DNA of 64,000 bases from Bradyrhizobium sp. Gha (lineage in GTDB: Bacteria > Pseudomonadota > Alphaproteobacteria > Rhizobiales > Xanthobacteraceae). This document shows, one piece after another, positions 38,132 to 47,475 of the stretch. The position numbers and the translations under genes are program-made. Position 1 is the stretch's first letter. Every line of letters starts with the position of its first letter. The notes beneath the pieces are model-generated. The model was not told the DNA's origin. It did no database searches and saw only the letters and a list, made by a program, of their open reading frames with translations. The stretch covers positions 1 to 64,000 of the forward strand of contig NZ_FOQM01000039.1 of the NCBI RefSeq assembly GCF_900113735.1, read 5' to 3'.

Positions 38132-38689
38132 CTCTTCCTATCTGGGACAAACGTCTTTGCGGCGCAAAAGCGTGGGCTCGCAGCTGCGTCTTGAGCAATC
38201 GTCTTGGCGCGCCCGAATGAACGTCGGCCAATCCCGGCATCGCGAAAAGAAGATCGCGAAGTGATCTCTAGAGTAGAGAGCAGCAGTAGGCCGGTCAGCA
38301 GCGGCAGGAGAGCGTCAGGAGCCTCTAAGCTGATTGGTCTGGCCGGCTCCGGTTGACCAGGCAGTGTAGATCGCTGACGCCAGGTCAACCCGGCCGCCGT
38401 GAGCGCGGTGAGTTCGCCAAAGCGCCCCGTCGAGAGCTGCGTCGTGCAGCGCCAGTCAGGATCGTGATCCTACAATCTGACGCAATGTCCGATTCAAGCT
38501 CTTTTATTCGCCAGGCAAAACATCTGTACTGGAGGCATGTTCTTCCGCGATAGCGCCGGATGGAGCTTGAATCCAGCGCAAGTGTATCAAACCACTCTTG
38601 TGAGTTTTATCGCCTTGCACCTGGGAACGCCTTCGCGACCATTCGCCGCATTCGTGCTTGGGTGTTCAGGGTGCGGCTGACGGTAAGCG
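38132..38689. other. nodD1-nodD2 intergenic region carrying a MerR-type promoter
   Basis: About 560 bases. Apart from the motif at 38467-38498 no gene is visible; transcripts from it would have a leader of about 330 bases before nodD2, which may itself be regulated. Confidence 0.5.
38467..38498 (-). promoter_or_regulatory. MerR-type (putative NolA) promoter motif, copy 4, before nodD2
   Basis: Minus strand: -35 TTGAAT, 19-base spacer, -10 TAGGAT; inverted repeat AATC-GG-ACA-TTG-CGT-CA-GATT. It faces nodD2, a known NolA-dependent gene, which is the best external support for the NolA assignment. Confidence 0.75.
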
Positions 38690-39634
38690 CTAACAGCGCC
38701 TGCGATTTGGAGGCTTCTGCTCACCAGATGCCATGTTGGATGCCTCCTCGAGTACTATCCGTCGCATCCAGATGCTCGCGGGATCAGTATTGTGAAACGA
38801 GGGCCACTGCAGCGCCTCTGTGAATGTGGGTAGGGGGAGAGGCGGTTCGATGATCCGCAGTGGCATCCGCTTTTCGAAGTGTCTGGCCAGGCGTAAGGGC
38901 ATCGTGCCGATACGGCTCGTGTCTAACAGTATAGGCGGAATCAGGCTAAAGCCCTGCACGACGACCTCTATTCGTCTTCTGACGCCGTGCTCAAGCAAAA
39001 ACCATTCTTCGAGGTTTGGTCTCAGTGCCCGCCCGAACTTGGCAGTCACGTGTCCCATCGAGAGGTACTTCTCAAACGTAAGCTGCCGGGATAGTTGCGT
39101 GTTCGCACGGCATCCCACGCATACGAGCGTCTCGTCGAACAGCGTCGCCTTAGGATGCGCGCTCGACATGAACAGTTCCGGCAGAATGAGAAAGTCGACC
39201 TCCCCCCGCCGCAGCAGCTCATCCGGTTCATCGGAAAATGGCAGCAGTTCGAAGCGCACGGCGGGGGCTTCTTGTGCCATCCGGTCGATGATTCTGCGGA
39301 AAAACACGATTGTCATGAAATCCGAGAGAATGACCCTGAAGCGCCGAGTGGACTGAGCCGGGTCGAATGCCTCTCGTGATATGATCGAGAGTTGGATGTG
39401 CAGCAGAGCCTCGCGAACCGGGCCTGCAAGTGCCTCCGCAGCAGGGGTCGGGACGAGTTCTCGACCTTTCATAGTAAATAGCTCATCGCGGAAATAGGTG
39501 CGCAGCCGTGCGATAGCAGCGCTCATAGCGGGCTGGCTCAGGTTAATTTTGCGAGCCGCCGCTGTGAGATTGCGCTCCGTCATGACGGCGTCGAGCGCAA
39601 CGAGAAGATTTAGATCGAGTCCCTTGAACCGCAT
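38690..39634 (-). CDS. nodD1: NodD1, flavonoid-responsive LysR activator of nodulation genes
   Basis: A 314-residue protein starting MRFKGLDLNLLVALDAVMTE with the LysR helix-turn-helix (LSQPAMSAAIARLRTYFRDE). NodD1 binds the adjacent nod box and, with plant isoflavones, activates the nod operon read the opposite way. The gene starts 9 bases from the nod box, the classic divergent arrangement that also lets it control itself. Confidence 0.94.
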   Translation of the reverse strand: MRFKGLDLNLLVALDAVMTERNLTAAARKINLSQPAMSAAIARLRTYFRDELFTMKGRELVPTPAAEALAGPVREALLHIQLSIISREAFDPAQSTRRFRVILSDFMTIVFFRRIIDRMAQEAPAVRFELLPFSDEPDELLRRGEVDFLILPELFMSSAHPKATLFDETLVCVGCRANTQLSRQLTFEKYLSMGHVTAKFGRALRPNLEEWFLLEHGVRRRIEVVVQGFSLIPPILLDTSRIGTMPLRLARHFEKRMPLRIIEPPLPLPTFTEALQWPSFHNTDPASIWMRRIVLEEASNMASGEQKPPNRRRC

Positions 39635-39642
39635 GCCGTAAG

Positions 39643-39692
39643 TCTATCCATCGCGTGGATGCATTGCATCGAAACAATCGATTTTACCAAAC
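39643..39692 (+). promoter_or_regulatory. nod box upstream of the nodK?/nodABCSUIJ operon
   Basis: The element has both halves of the nod box: ATCCATCGCGTGGATG, then CATCGAAACAATCGATTTTA and CCAA. It is NodD's binding site and lies between nodD1 and the nod operon; the first nod gene starts about 380 (candidate nodK) or 750 (nodA) bases downstream. Confidence 0.92.
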
Positions 39693-40068
39693 TGCGGGAG
39701 ATTGGATAGCAAACTGAAGTTTGAAAAAGTAATTAGGCCCACCGCGATGCCTCTTTGTCGTTCACGTGCGCTCGCCGAAAATCTTCCGCATGGGAGAGCG
39801 AATCGCGTCATCCGTTTTGAGGGTGCCTATAGGTGCGCGGTGTCGCTTCTTCTCGGTGCTAGGCCCGCTCGATCGAGCGCGAAGCAAGTCCCGATAAACC
39901 TTGGTATGCGGATTTCAACCGTTCCCATATTTGACGTTTACTCGCGTACAATTGAGAGCGCTTCAGCCTCATTATACTGTCGGGAAATAGCGGCAGACGC
40001 AGTTTGCGAATGCCAAGCTTTGCAGGCCCTCTTGAAGCGGCCTGCTTGTCCAGCGTGTTCGGGGCGTC
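39693..40068. other. Leader region of the nod operon, no certain gene
   Basis: About 375 bases of presumed nod transcript leader. A TTG-started frame at 39702-40082 exists but shows no family resemblance or ribosome site. Confidence 0.4.
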
Positions 40069-40422
40069 GTGAAGATGTTTAAGGAGCAGTTTGATTCGGT
40101 GCCGCTCAGATGCGCCATCGATGAGGCCCCGCGCCTCAATAGCTTGTCGCAAGACGACAATATGCCGGATTGCGTCGCGACGGGAGCGGCAAGAGCTTCC
40201 TGGCGCAAACAGGATCTGCCTTGTCCAATCGCCTCTAAGGCATCTTCGGACATATCGCTCGCATGGCACATCTGCCGGATCAAATGTGCGGACCGAGCCA
40301 TGGCTGCGCTGGGCGCAAGGCGAGGGGTGCGAAGGCAGAAGCGCGGTGCCGAACTCAGACACAGCATGGCGGCCATCGCGGTTCGGCGGGTAACGAGGTC
40401 TTGTGACCATCTCAACTGGTAA
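40069..40422 (+). CDS. ORF in the nodY/nodK position upstream of nodA
   Basis: A 117-residue frame (GTG at 40069, or ATG at 40075) ending 25 bases before nodA, on the nod box transcript. Several Bradyrhizobium species have a small gene here, nodY or nodK, of unknown function and poor conservation. I cannot confirm homology from memory, and no good ribosome site is visible, so it may also be untranslated. The protein has several cysteines and basic residues. Confidence 0.42.
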   Translation: MKMFKEQFDSVPLRCAIDEAPRLNSLSQDDNMPDCVATGAARASWRKQDLPCPIASKASSDISLAWHICRIKCADRAMAALGARRGVRRQKRGAELRHSMAAIAVRRVTRSCDHLNW

Positions 40423-40447
40423 ATCCACCGACGCAAGGAAGCTTGCC

Positions 40448-41080
40448 ATGAACATTGCCGTATCTCCGACTGCGGAGGGTGCTCCTGCGCGCGCTCAGGT
40501 GCAGTGGAAGCGTCGTTGGGAAAGCGAACTGGGGTCTACCGAGCACGCCGACCTCGCTGAGTTCTTCCGCAAGAGTTACGGCCCGACAGGTGCGTTCAAT
40601 GCGCAGCCGTTTCAGGGCAGCCGAAGTTGGGCCGGCGCAAGACCCGAGGTTCGTGTAGTTGGTTACGACGCGCGCGGAATAGCAGCACACCTCGGGCTAC
40701 TACGACGCTTCATCAAAGTTGGCGGAGCCGATCTCCTTGTGGCCGAACTGGGATTGTATGCGGTGCGTCCGGACCTCGAGGGGCTCGGAATAAGCCATGC
40801 AATGCGCGTGATGTATCCAATACTGCACGAGCTGGGCGTTCCGTTTGGCTTTGGCACGGTTCGGTCGGCGCTCGAGAAACATATGACGCGACTGGTCCAA
40901 AGGCAGGGGCTCGCCACTCTTATGAATGGCATCCGCGTGCTCTCCACGCTGCCGGACGTCTATCCCAATTTGTCGCCGACCCGCATCGAAGACGTGATCG
41001 TGGTGGTGTTTCCAGTTGGTCGCTCGATCAGCGAATGGCCGGCCGGGACGGTGATTGATCGGAACGGGCCTGAGTTGTGA
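40448..41080 (+). CDS. nodA: NodA, N-acyltransferase of Nod factor synthesis
   Basis: A 210-residue protein. NodA transfers a fatty acid to the free amino group of the chitooligosaccharide made by NodC and opened by NodB. The text (VQWKRRWESELGSTEHADLA, RPEVRVVGYDARGIAAHLGL, LLVAELGLYAVRPDLEGLGI, FGFGTVRSALEKHM) is unmistakable. The ATG at 40448 is the family start; the frame upstream of it is not conserved. Its stop overlaps the nodB GTG, so translation is coupled. Confidence 0.96.
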   Translation: MNIAVSPTAEGAPARAQVQWKRRWESELGSTEHADLAEFFRKSYGPTGAFNAQPFQGSRSWAGARPEVRVVGYDARGIAAHLGLLRRFIKVGGADLLVAELGLYAVRPDLEGLGISHAMRVMYPILHELGVPFGFGTVRSALEKHMTRLVQRQGLATLMNGIRVLSTLPDVYPNLSPTRIEDVIVVVFPVGRSISEWPAGTVIDRNGPEL

Positions 41081-41736
41081 CAAACCGGTCCTCCCTATCT
41101 GTTGTCCGCTGCGACTACGCTGACGTGAGCGGAAGTCCGGCCATCTACTTGACATTTGACGACGGGCCGAACCCATTTTGTACGCCTTCGGTGCTCGACG
41201 TGCTGGCGAAACATCGGGTCCCGGCGACCTTCTTCGTCATCGGCACGTATGCGATCGACCATCCTGAGCTCGTCCGACGAGTGGTTGCGGAAGGGCACGA
41301 GGTTGGAAACCATACGATGACGCATCCCGATCTATCCAGATGCGGCCCCGCGGAGCTTCACGATGAAGTGCTGACCGCGAGCGAGGCGATCCGTCTGGTG
41401 TGCCCGCACGCCTCGCCCCGGCTTATGCGAGCGCCTTACGGAATATGGACGCAGGAGGTGCTTGCCAAGACAGCAAGCACCGGCCTCACAGCTCTGCACT
41501 GGTCGGTCGACCCGAGAGATTGGTCCCGCCCTGGGGTCGAGACAATCGTGAATTCAGTCCTAGCGAACGTTCGCCCGGGTGCGGTTGTGCTCCTGCATGA
41601 CGGATATCCTCCCATGGAGGGGAGTCTGGGCGCGGATACAACGCTGCGCGATCAGACCACGATGGCGCTGGCCTTTCTAATTCCGGCACTACAAGGGCGC
41701 GGGTTTGCAATCCGTCCACTCCCTCAACTCCACTGA
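41077..41736 (+). CDS. nodB: NodB, chitooligosaccharide deacetylase
   Basis: A 219-residue polysaccharide deacetylase (NodB homology domain, CE4). It removes the acetyl group from the non-reducing end so NodA can acylate it. Metal and catalytic motifs are present: LTFDDGPNPF, GHEVGNHTMTHPDL, MRAPYGIW, LHWSVDPRDW, VLLHDGYPP. It begins with GTG overlapping the nodA TGA. Confidence 0.96.
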   Translation: MTNRSSLSVVRCDYADVSGSPAIYLTFDDGPNPFCTPSVLDVLAKHRVPATFFVIGTYAIDHPELVRRVVAEGHEVGNHTMTHPDLSRCGPAELHDEVLTASEAIRLVCPHASPRLMRAPYGIWTQEVLAKTASTGLTALHWSVDPRDWSRPGVETIVNSVLANVRPGAVVLLHDGYPPMEGSLGADTTLRDQTTMALAFLIPALQGRGFAIRPLPQLH

Positions 41737-41750
41737 AAAAACGACACCCC

Positions 41751-43127
41751 ATGGACCTGCTTGCGACAACCAGTGCTGCCGCCGTTTCATCTTATGCGCT
41801 ACTCTCGACTGTCTATAAGAGTCTGCAAGCGCTTTATGCCCAGCCGGCGATGAGCTCATCTCAACGGGACAACTTAACACAAGCCGAGGTGTTCCTTCCT
41901 ACGGTTGACGTCATCGTGCCGTGCTTCAACGAGGATCCAAACACCCTCGCCGAATGTCTGGAGTCGATCGCCAGTCAAGACTACGCCGGAAAGATGCAGG
42001 TCTATGTGGTCGATGACGGGTCTGCAAACCGCGACGCTGTCGGGCCCGTGAACCAGATGTATGCCAACGATCCGAGATTCAGTATCATTTTTCTCGCAAG
42101 CAACGTAGGAAAGCGCAAGGCGCAGATCGCTGCAATACGTAGCTCATCCGGTGATCTGGTTCTCAACGTCGACTCCGATACGATACTTGCTGCTGACGTC
42201 ATCACAAAGCTTGTCTTGAAGATGCATGACCCGGACATCGGTGCCGCCATGGGTCAGCTGATCGCAAGCAATCGCAACCAGACCTGGCTGACCAGGCTGA
42301 TCGATATGGAATATTGGCTCGCGTGCAACGAAGAGCGTGCGGCGCAGGCGCGCTTCGGTGCCGTCATGTGCTGCTGCGGCCCATGCGCCATGTACCGGAG
42401 ATCCGCACTCGACTTGCTACTTGATCAATACGAGGCGCAATTCTTTCGTGGGAAGCCGAGCGACTTCGGCGAGGACCGCCATCTAACGATACTCATGCTG
42501 AAGGCGGGGTTTCGCACCGAATACGTCCCGGACGCAGTGGCAGCTACGGTCGTCCCCCACAGTCTTGGGCCGTATCTACGACAGCAACTCCGCTGGGCGC
42601 GCAGTACCTTTCGGGACACGTTTCTTGCGTTGCGTCTGCTGCCAGAGCTCGATGGTTATTTGACACTAGACGTTGTCGGGCAAAATCTCGGCCCAATTCT
42701 TCTCGCCATTTCATCACTTGCGGCGCTCGCCCAGCTTCTGATCGACGGCTCTATACCCTGGTGGACGGGATTGACGATTGCAGCGATGACCATGGTCCGG
42801 TGCAGCGTGGCAGCGCTGCGTGCTCGCGAACTGAGGTTTATCGGATTCTCGCTTCACACACCGATCAACATCTTTCTCTTACTTCCCTTGAAGGCCTATG
42901 CGCTTTGTACATTGAGCAATAGCGATTGGCTATCGCGGAAAGTAGGTAATGTGCCGGTGGAAGACGAAGCGCAGCGTGTCCTTGCGCACCCGCACGTCGG
43001 ACGGGGTGCGGCTAATGCGGGGGGGAGCCCTGCGCCCCTTCATAAAGCAAGTTTGCCCCATCGTACATCGAGCCTGGTCGCAACGGAAAGTATTTCCCGT
43101 CGCGATCATTCGACGGCCTTCAAATAG
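41751..43127 (+). CDS. nodC: NodC, N-acetylglucosaminyltransferase (chitooligosaccharide synthase)
   Basis: A 458-residue inner-membrane GT2 enzyme that polymerises UDP-GlcNAc into the 3-5 sugar Nod factor backbone. Motifs: VVDDGS, NVDSDT, FGEDRHLTIL, and QQLRW, the processivity motif. An N-terminal hydrophobic stretch and a C-terminal cluster of helices (about 305-400) anchor it. It is slightly shorter at the C-terminus than some Bradyrhizobium NodC (about 485), which is variable. Confidence 0.96.
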   Translation: MDLLATTSAAAVSSYALLSTVYKSLQALYAQPAMSSSQRDNLTQAEVFLPTVDVIVPCFNEDPNTLAECLESIASQDYAGKMQVYVVDDGSANRDAVGPVNQMYANDPRFSIIFLASNVGKRKAQIAAIRSSSGDLVLNVDSDTILAADVITKLVLKMHDPDIGAAMGQLIASNRNQTWLTRLIDMEYWLACNEERAAQARFGAVMCCCGPCAMYRRSALDLLLDQYEAQFFRGKPSDFGEDRHLTILMLKAGFRTEYVPDAVAATVVPHSLGPYLRQQLRWARSTFRDTFLALRLLPELDGYLTLDVVGQNLGPILLAISSLAALAQLLIDGSIPWWTGLTIAAMTMVRCSVAALRARELRFIGFSLHTPINIFLLLPLKAYALCTLSNSDWLSRKVGNVPVEDEAQRVLAHPHVGRGAANAGGSPAPLHKASLPHRTSSLVATESISRRDHSTAFK

Positions 43128-43138
43128 GTGGCCAGCTC

Positions 43139-43771
43139 ATGACTCTGGATGCATACCATCAGTTGTTAGAGCGGGAGTTGGCCGCCGACGACCCATGGAG
43201 CCTCGACGGTAGTTCCTTCGAGCAAGCGCGATACGCAGAAATGCTCCGGATGTTGCGTTGCAATGGAGGAGGTGCTTTGTCTGCTCTCGAAGTAGGATGT
43301 GCGGCCGGCGCATTCACGGAGATGCTGGCGCCGTTATGCGTGCGGCTTACCGTGTTGGATGTCATGCCGCAGGCAATTGAGCGAGCGCGACTGCGGGCCA
43401 CTAAGTGGTCACATATTACTTGGGTAACCTGCGGCATTCAGCGGTTCTCGACCGATGAGCAGTTTGATTTAATCGTAGTGGCCGAGGTGCTTTATTATCT
43501 CAAGGATGTGGCGGAGATGCAGGCGACTATTCGCAACATGGTGAGAATGCTTGCGCCAGGTGGCACTCTGATTTTCGGGTCTGCGCGTGATCAAATATGT
43601 CAACGTTGGGGACATGCTGCTGGTGCGGAAACAGTGATTGCTCTCTTCAACGAAAGCCTATCAGAGGTCGACCGTCTGAACTGCCATAGCGGGTCGGCCA
43701 ACGAAGACTGCTTGATTGTCCGGTTTCGGAAGCCGGACGACTCGTCAGAACAATCAAACGTCGGTCATTAG
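43139..43771 (+). CDS. nodS: NodS, SAM-dependent N-methyltransferase of Nod factors
   Basis: A 210-residue methyltransferase that adds an N-methyl group to the non-reducing sugar. SAM-binding motif LEVGCAAGAFTEMLAPLCVR and the later FDLIVVAEVLYYL and MLAPGGTLIFGS motifs are typical. It starts 11 bases after nodC and ends 13 bases before the nodU ATG. Confidence 0.93.
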   Translation: MTLDAYHQLLERELAADDPWSLDGSSFEQARYAEMLRMLRCNGGGALSALEVGCAAGAFTEMLAPLCVRLTVLDVMPQAIERARLRATKWSHITWVTCGIQRFSTDEQFDLIVVAEVLYYLKDVAEMQATIRNMVRMLAPGGTLIFGSARDQICQRWGHAAGAETVIALFNESLSEVDRLNCHSGSANEDCLIVRFRKPDDSSEQSNVGH

Positions 43772-43784
43772 GCCAGGAGAGCGT

Positions 43785-45494
43785 ATGCGCATTTGCGGAA
43801 TCAAGTTGACACATGACGGCGCAATTGCAGTCATCGAGGATGGTCGCCTTCTTTTCTGCATGGAGCAAGAGAAGCGCGGCAACAATCCACGGTATCAGTC
43901 CGTCGACAATCTCGATGCCGTACTGCTCGCTTTGGCGGAGCATGGCCTGGACCCGTCCGATATTGATCAGTTCGTCATTGACGGCTGGGACGGCGAGAAC
44001 GAATCGCAGTTCCAGGTCCTAAGCGGAGCGGTGCCGGTCGCGCTGAAAGGGGCGCCATATGTCGAGCGTCATGCTGAGGGCCTTCTCGATTCTATCGACG
44101 GCTTTGGCCTCATGCTCGGAGGCAAGGAGTTTCCTTATAAAAGCTACCCGCATGTCACGGGCCATGTCGCGTCAGCATATAGCACGAGTCCCTTTGCAGT
44201 CGCGGGGAAGCCTGCGTTCTGCCTGGTTTGGGATGGCTGTATCTTTCCACGTCTTTACTATGTCGAACCTGGCGGGGCACGGCTCATCGCAGCGTTGTTT
44301 CCGGTGATTGGACACGCCTATGCTGCCGCGGGCCTTCACTTCGGGCCATACCGCCAGCCGAACCGTTCCAGTTGGGATCTGGGTATTGCCGGCAAGCTGA
44401 TGGCCTACATCGCGCTTGGTACCGTCGACGAGAGCATCGTGGACGTGTTTGAGGAGCTCTATGCAACATGCTTGGCTGGCGACACGGAGCAGGCTCGCCG
44501 CTACCGTGAAGACATCAACAATGCGGAATCGTCTCTTGCGGCTATGCACGAGTTCTTCGAGGCATGCGCATTGCGCCTGACGGCTAAGCGAGCGGAGGAT
44601 GTCCTTGCCTCATTCCACGTGTTTCTGGAGCGTCTTCTTATTAAGGAAATCTCGCTCCTTCTGCTGAGATATTCGTCGCTCCCAGGAGCGCGAAATCTAT
44701 GTGTCGCCGGGGGGTGTGGTCTGAATATCAAATGGAACAGCGCGCTTCGCGCGACCGGATTGTTCGATGATGTCTGGGTGCCGCCATTTCCGAATGACAG
44801 CGGCTCGGCAATCGGCGCGGCTTGCGGCGCTATGGCAGCGCAAGATGGCTTCGGGCCATTGGAATGGTCTGTTTACAGTGGTCCGGCCCTGCGGGAGAGC
44901 GAGATTCCACCGGACTGGGAAGCGGCGCCCTGCAGCTTGCGTGAACTTGCGTTGATTCTTGCGGACAACAAGCCCGTCATCTTTCTTTCCGGGTGCGCCG
45001 AGCTTGGACCGCGGGCCTTGGGTGGCAGAAGCATTGTTGCAGCCCCCACGTGCCTCCAAATGAAGGATCATCTCAACGACATAAAACTTCGCGAGCACTT
45101 CCGACCGGTGGCGCCGATTTGTCTGGAAGATCGCGCGCCGGAGATCTTTAACCCGGGTACGTCAGATCCTTATATGCTGTTTGATCACCAGACCCGGGCG
45201 AATTGGCGCGACAAGATCCCCGCCGTGGTCCATCTTGACGGTTCGGCGCGGCTGCAGACGATCTCGCGCAACTCTCCTCACAAAATTGCCGCGCTTCTCG
45301 TGGAGTTTGAGCAGCTCACGGGCATTCCGCTGCTCTGCAACACGAGCGCCAACCTCCACGGACGGGGCTTCTTTCCGGACGCTGCGGCGGCGTGCAAGTG
45401 GGGGCGCGTCGAGCATGTTTGGTGCGAGGGCATGCTCTGGAGCAAAACGGTCGTCAAGAAGCCATCGTCCACGGAACTGCTACTGCCAGCCTAA
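43785..45494 (+). CDS. nodU: NodU, O-carbamoyltransferase of Nod factors
   Basis: A 569-residue member of the NodU/CmcH family that transfers a carbamoyl group from carbamoyl phosphate to the sugar C-6. The start at 43785 (MRICGIKLTHDG) has AGGAGA 4 bases before it; the longer frame overlaps nodS and is not conserved. ASKHA-type ATP-binding text (LCVAGGCGLNIKWNSAL, NDSGSAIGAACGAM) and the C-terminal domain (ELGPRALGGRSIVA, FRPVAPICLED) are intact. Confidence 0.94.
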   Translation: MRICGIKLTHDGAIAVIEDGRLLFCMEQEKRGNNPRYQSVDNLDAVLLALAEHGLDPSDIDQFVIDGWDGENESQFQVLSGAVPVALKGAPYVERHAEGLLDSIDGFGLMLGGKEFPYKSYPHVTGHVASAYSTSPFAVAGKPAFCLVWDGCIFPRLYYVEPGGARLIAALFPVIGHAYAAAGLHFGPYRQPNRSSWDLGIAGKLMAYIALGTVDESIVDVFEELYATCLAGDTEQARRYREDINNAESSLAAMHEFFEACALRLTAKRAEDVLASFHVFLERLLIKEISLLLLRYSSLPGARNLCVAGGCGLNIKWNSALRATGLFDDVWVPPFPNDSGSAIGAACGAMAAQDGFGPLEWSVYSGPALRESEIPPDWEAAPCSLRELALILADNKPVIFLSGCAELGPRALGGRSIVAAPTCLQMKDHLNDIKLREHFRPVAPICLEDRAPEIFNPGTSDPYMLFDHQTRANWRDKIPAVVHLDGSARLQTISRNSPHKIAALLVEFEQLTGIPLLCNTSANLHGRGFFPDAAAACKWGRVEHVWCEGMLWSKTVVKKPSSTELLLPA

Positions 45495-45495
45495 G

Positions 45496-46416
45496 ATGAA
45501 CATGTCCACTGTGGCAATCGACCTTGCCGGCGTGAAAAAGTCATTTGGCGACAAGCTCATCGTCAATGACCTGTCGTTCTCGGTCGCGCGCGGAGAGTGC
45601 TTCGGACTGCTTGGGCCAAATGGAGCTGGCAAGAGTACGACCGTACGAATGCTCCTCGGCATGATTTCGCCCGACGCTGGCAGTATTACGATCCTAGACG
45701 AGCCTGTGCCTTCGCGCGCTCGTGCGGCGCGTGTGCGGGTCGGCGTAGTGCCGCAGTTCGATAACCTTGAACCGGAATTCACAGTCCGAGAGAATTTGCT
45801 GGTGTTTGGCCGCTACTTCGGCATGAGCACTCGCAAGATCGCCGCGGTTGTACCCTCTCTGCTCGAGTTTGCGCGGCTTGAAGTTAAAGCAGACGTGCGC
45901 GTCTCTGAGTTGTCTGGCGGCATGAAGCGGCGGCTGACGCTGGCGCGTGCTCTGATTAATGATCCGCATCTACTCGTGATGGACGAGCCGACGACCGGTC
46001 TGGACCCCCATGCGCGCCACCTGATCTGGGAGCGCCTACGTGTCCTGCTTGCGCGCGGCAAGACCATCCTGCTGACGACCCACTTCATGGAGGAAGCCGA
46101 ACGGCTATGCGATCGCCTATGCGTGCTTGAGAGTGGCTGCAAGATAGCCGAAGGCAAACCAGACGCTTTGATCGACGAGCATATTGGCTGCAACGTGATC
46201 GAGATTTATGGCGGTGATGTACATCAACTTCGAGAGCTGATCAGACCTTATGCGAAGCACATCGAACTCAGCGGCGAAACGCTTTTTTGCTACGTGCCCT
46301 ATCCGGAGCAAGTCCGTCCGCATCTGAGCGGGCGATCGGACCTTCGCGTTCTGCAGCGTCCCCCGAATCTGGAAGACGTGTTTCTGCGGTTGACCGGGCG
46401 CGAGATGGAGAAATAA
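45496..46416 (+). CDS. nodI: NodI, ATPase of the Nod factor exporter
   Basis: A 306-residue ABC ATPase: Walker A GPNGAGKST, signature LSGGMKRRL, Walker B LLVMDEPTTGLD, switch His TTHFMEEAE. With NodJ it exports lipochitooligosaccharides. The ATG at 45496 follows the nodU stop by 1 base; the longer open frame inside nodU is a shadow. Confidence 0.96.
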   Translation: MNMSTVAIDLAGVKKSFGDKLIVNDLSFSVARGECFGLLGPNGAGKSTTVRMLLGMISPDAGSITILDEPVPSRARAARVRVGVVPQFDNLEPEFTVRENLLVFGRYFGMSTRKIAAVVPSLLEFARLEVKADVRVSELSGGMKRRLTLARALINDPHLLVMDEPTTGLDPHARHLIWERLRVLLARGKTILLTTHFMEEAERLCDRLCVLESGCKIAEGKPDALIDEHIGCNVIEIYGGDVHQLRELIRPYAKHIELSGETLFCYVPYPEQVRPHLSGRSDLRVLQRPPNLEDVFLRLTGREMEK

Positions 46417-46419
46417 GCA

Positions 46420-47208
46420 ATGGATGGTGCTTATGCGTCGGTAATGCCGGCTAACGCGTACAACTGGATCGCGGTATGGCGTCGAAATTTTTTGGCATGG
46501 AGGAAAGTAGCGCTTGCATCGCTGCTCGGCAATCTCGCTGACCCCATAACCAATCTGCTTGGCCTCGGCTTTGGCCTCGGCCTCATCGTGGGCCGAGTTG
46601 AAGGGACTTCGTACATTGCATTTTTGGCGGCGGGTATGGTCGCAATCAGCGCGATGACATCCGCAACCTTTGAAACCCTATATGCGGCCTTTGCTCGAAT
46701 GGATGCCAAGCGCACCTGGGAGGCAATCCTGTTCACGCAGCTCACGCTTGGCGATATCGTTCTAGGAGAGTTGGTGTGGGCGGCAAGTAAGTCCGTACTA
46801 GCGGGGACAGCAATCGGGATTGTCGCTGCCGCGCTTGGCTATGCATCCTGGTCGTCGATTCTCTTTGCGATACCAACAATTGCCCTTACGGGCCTTGTCT
46901 TCGGCAGCCTTGCAATGGTCGTCATATCTCTTTCCCCAACTTACGACTACTTCGTATTTTATCACTCGCTCCTCCTCACGCCCATGGTGTTTCTGTGTGG
47001 CGCGGTCTTTCCGACGAGCCAACTACCCGAATCATTTCGTAACTTCGCCGGCGTCTTGCCGCTCTCACATTCGGTCGACCTCATCCGCCCAATGATGCTG
47101 GAGCACAGCGTCGGCGACGTTCTGCTGCATGTCAGCGCGCTTTTCTTGTATGCGGTATTGCCCTTCTTCGTATCGACACTATTGTTTCGGCGGCGCCTGC
47201 TGCGATGA
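46420..47208 (+). CDS. nodJ: NodJ, permease of the Nod factor exporter
   Basis: A 262-residue ABC-2 type membrane protein with about six helices and the family text WRRNFLAWRKVALASLLGNL, YIAFLAAGMVAISAM and SPTYDYFVFYHSLLLTPM. It forms a transporter with NodI, whose gene ends 3 bases before it. In many Bradyrhizobium strains nolMNO follow; here they are absent and nodZ comes next. Confidence 0.95.
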   Translation: MDGAYASVMPANAYNWIAVWRRNFLAWRKVALASLLGNLADPITNLLGLGFGLGLIVGRVEGTSYIAFLAAGMVAISAMTSATFETLYAAFARMDAKRTWEAILFTQLTLGDIVLGELVWAASKSVLAGTAIGIVAAALGYASWSSILFAIPTIALTGLVFGSLAMVVISLSPTYDYFVFYHSLLLTPMVFLCGAVFPTSQLPESFRNFAGVLPLSHSVDLIRPMMLEHSVGDVLLHVSALFLYAVLPFFVSTLLFRRRLLR

Positions 47209-47232
47209 TGTGAAAGCTCGTGCGAACACGAT

Positions 47233-47254
47233 GCCGCCTCGCGGCGGGTTTTCC
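47233..47254 (+). terminator. Possible weak terminator after nodJ
   Basis: Hairpin GCCGC-CTC-GCGGC (47233-47245) followed by GGGTTTT, 25 bases after the nodJ stop. Short stem and short T-run, so it may only reduce read-through into nodZ. Confidence 0.4.
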
Positions 47255-47475
47255 AACAACCCGCGAGACGATGAACGTGGCCATGCCTGTGCGTGCAGGC
47301 AGCTGCCAAAGCCATCGAATGCGCAGGTGAGCCAGAAATCCCGACCAAATGGCTGCCGGTGAAGAGAGCACGCAAACATTTAGAGTGCGCAGCACATCAG
47401 GGCCAGCGCTGCTATGAAGTTCTACCAACGCAGTTCGCCGGTACCGCGATCACAGGGGCTGACCTTGGAGAGAAG

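Noticed and set aside
38113..38388. Open frame overlapping the start of nodD2
   Set aside because: TTG start, no ribosome site, text not protein-like; a shadow in the nodD2 leader.
45181..45495. N-terminal extension of the nodI frame
   Set aside because: Lies inside nodU; NodI starts at the ATG at 45496 directly after the nodU stop.
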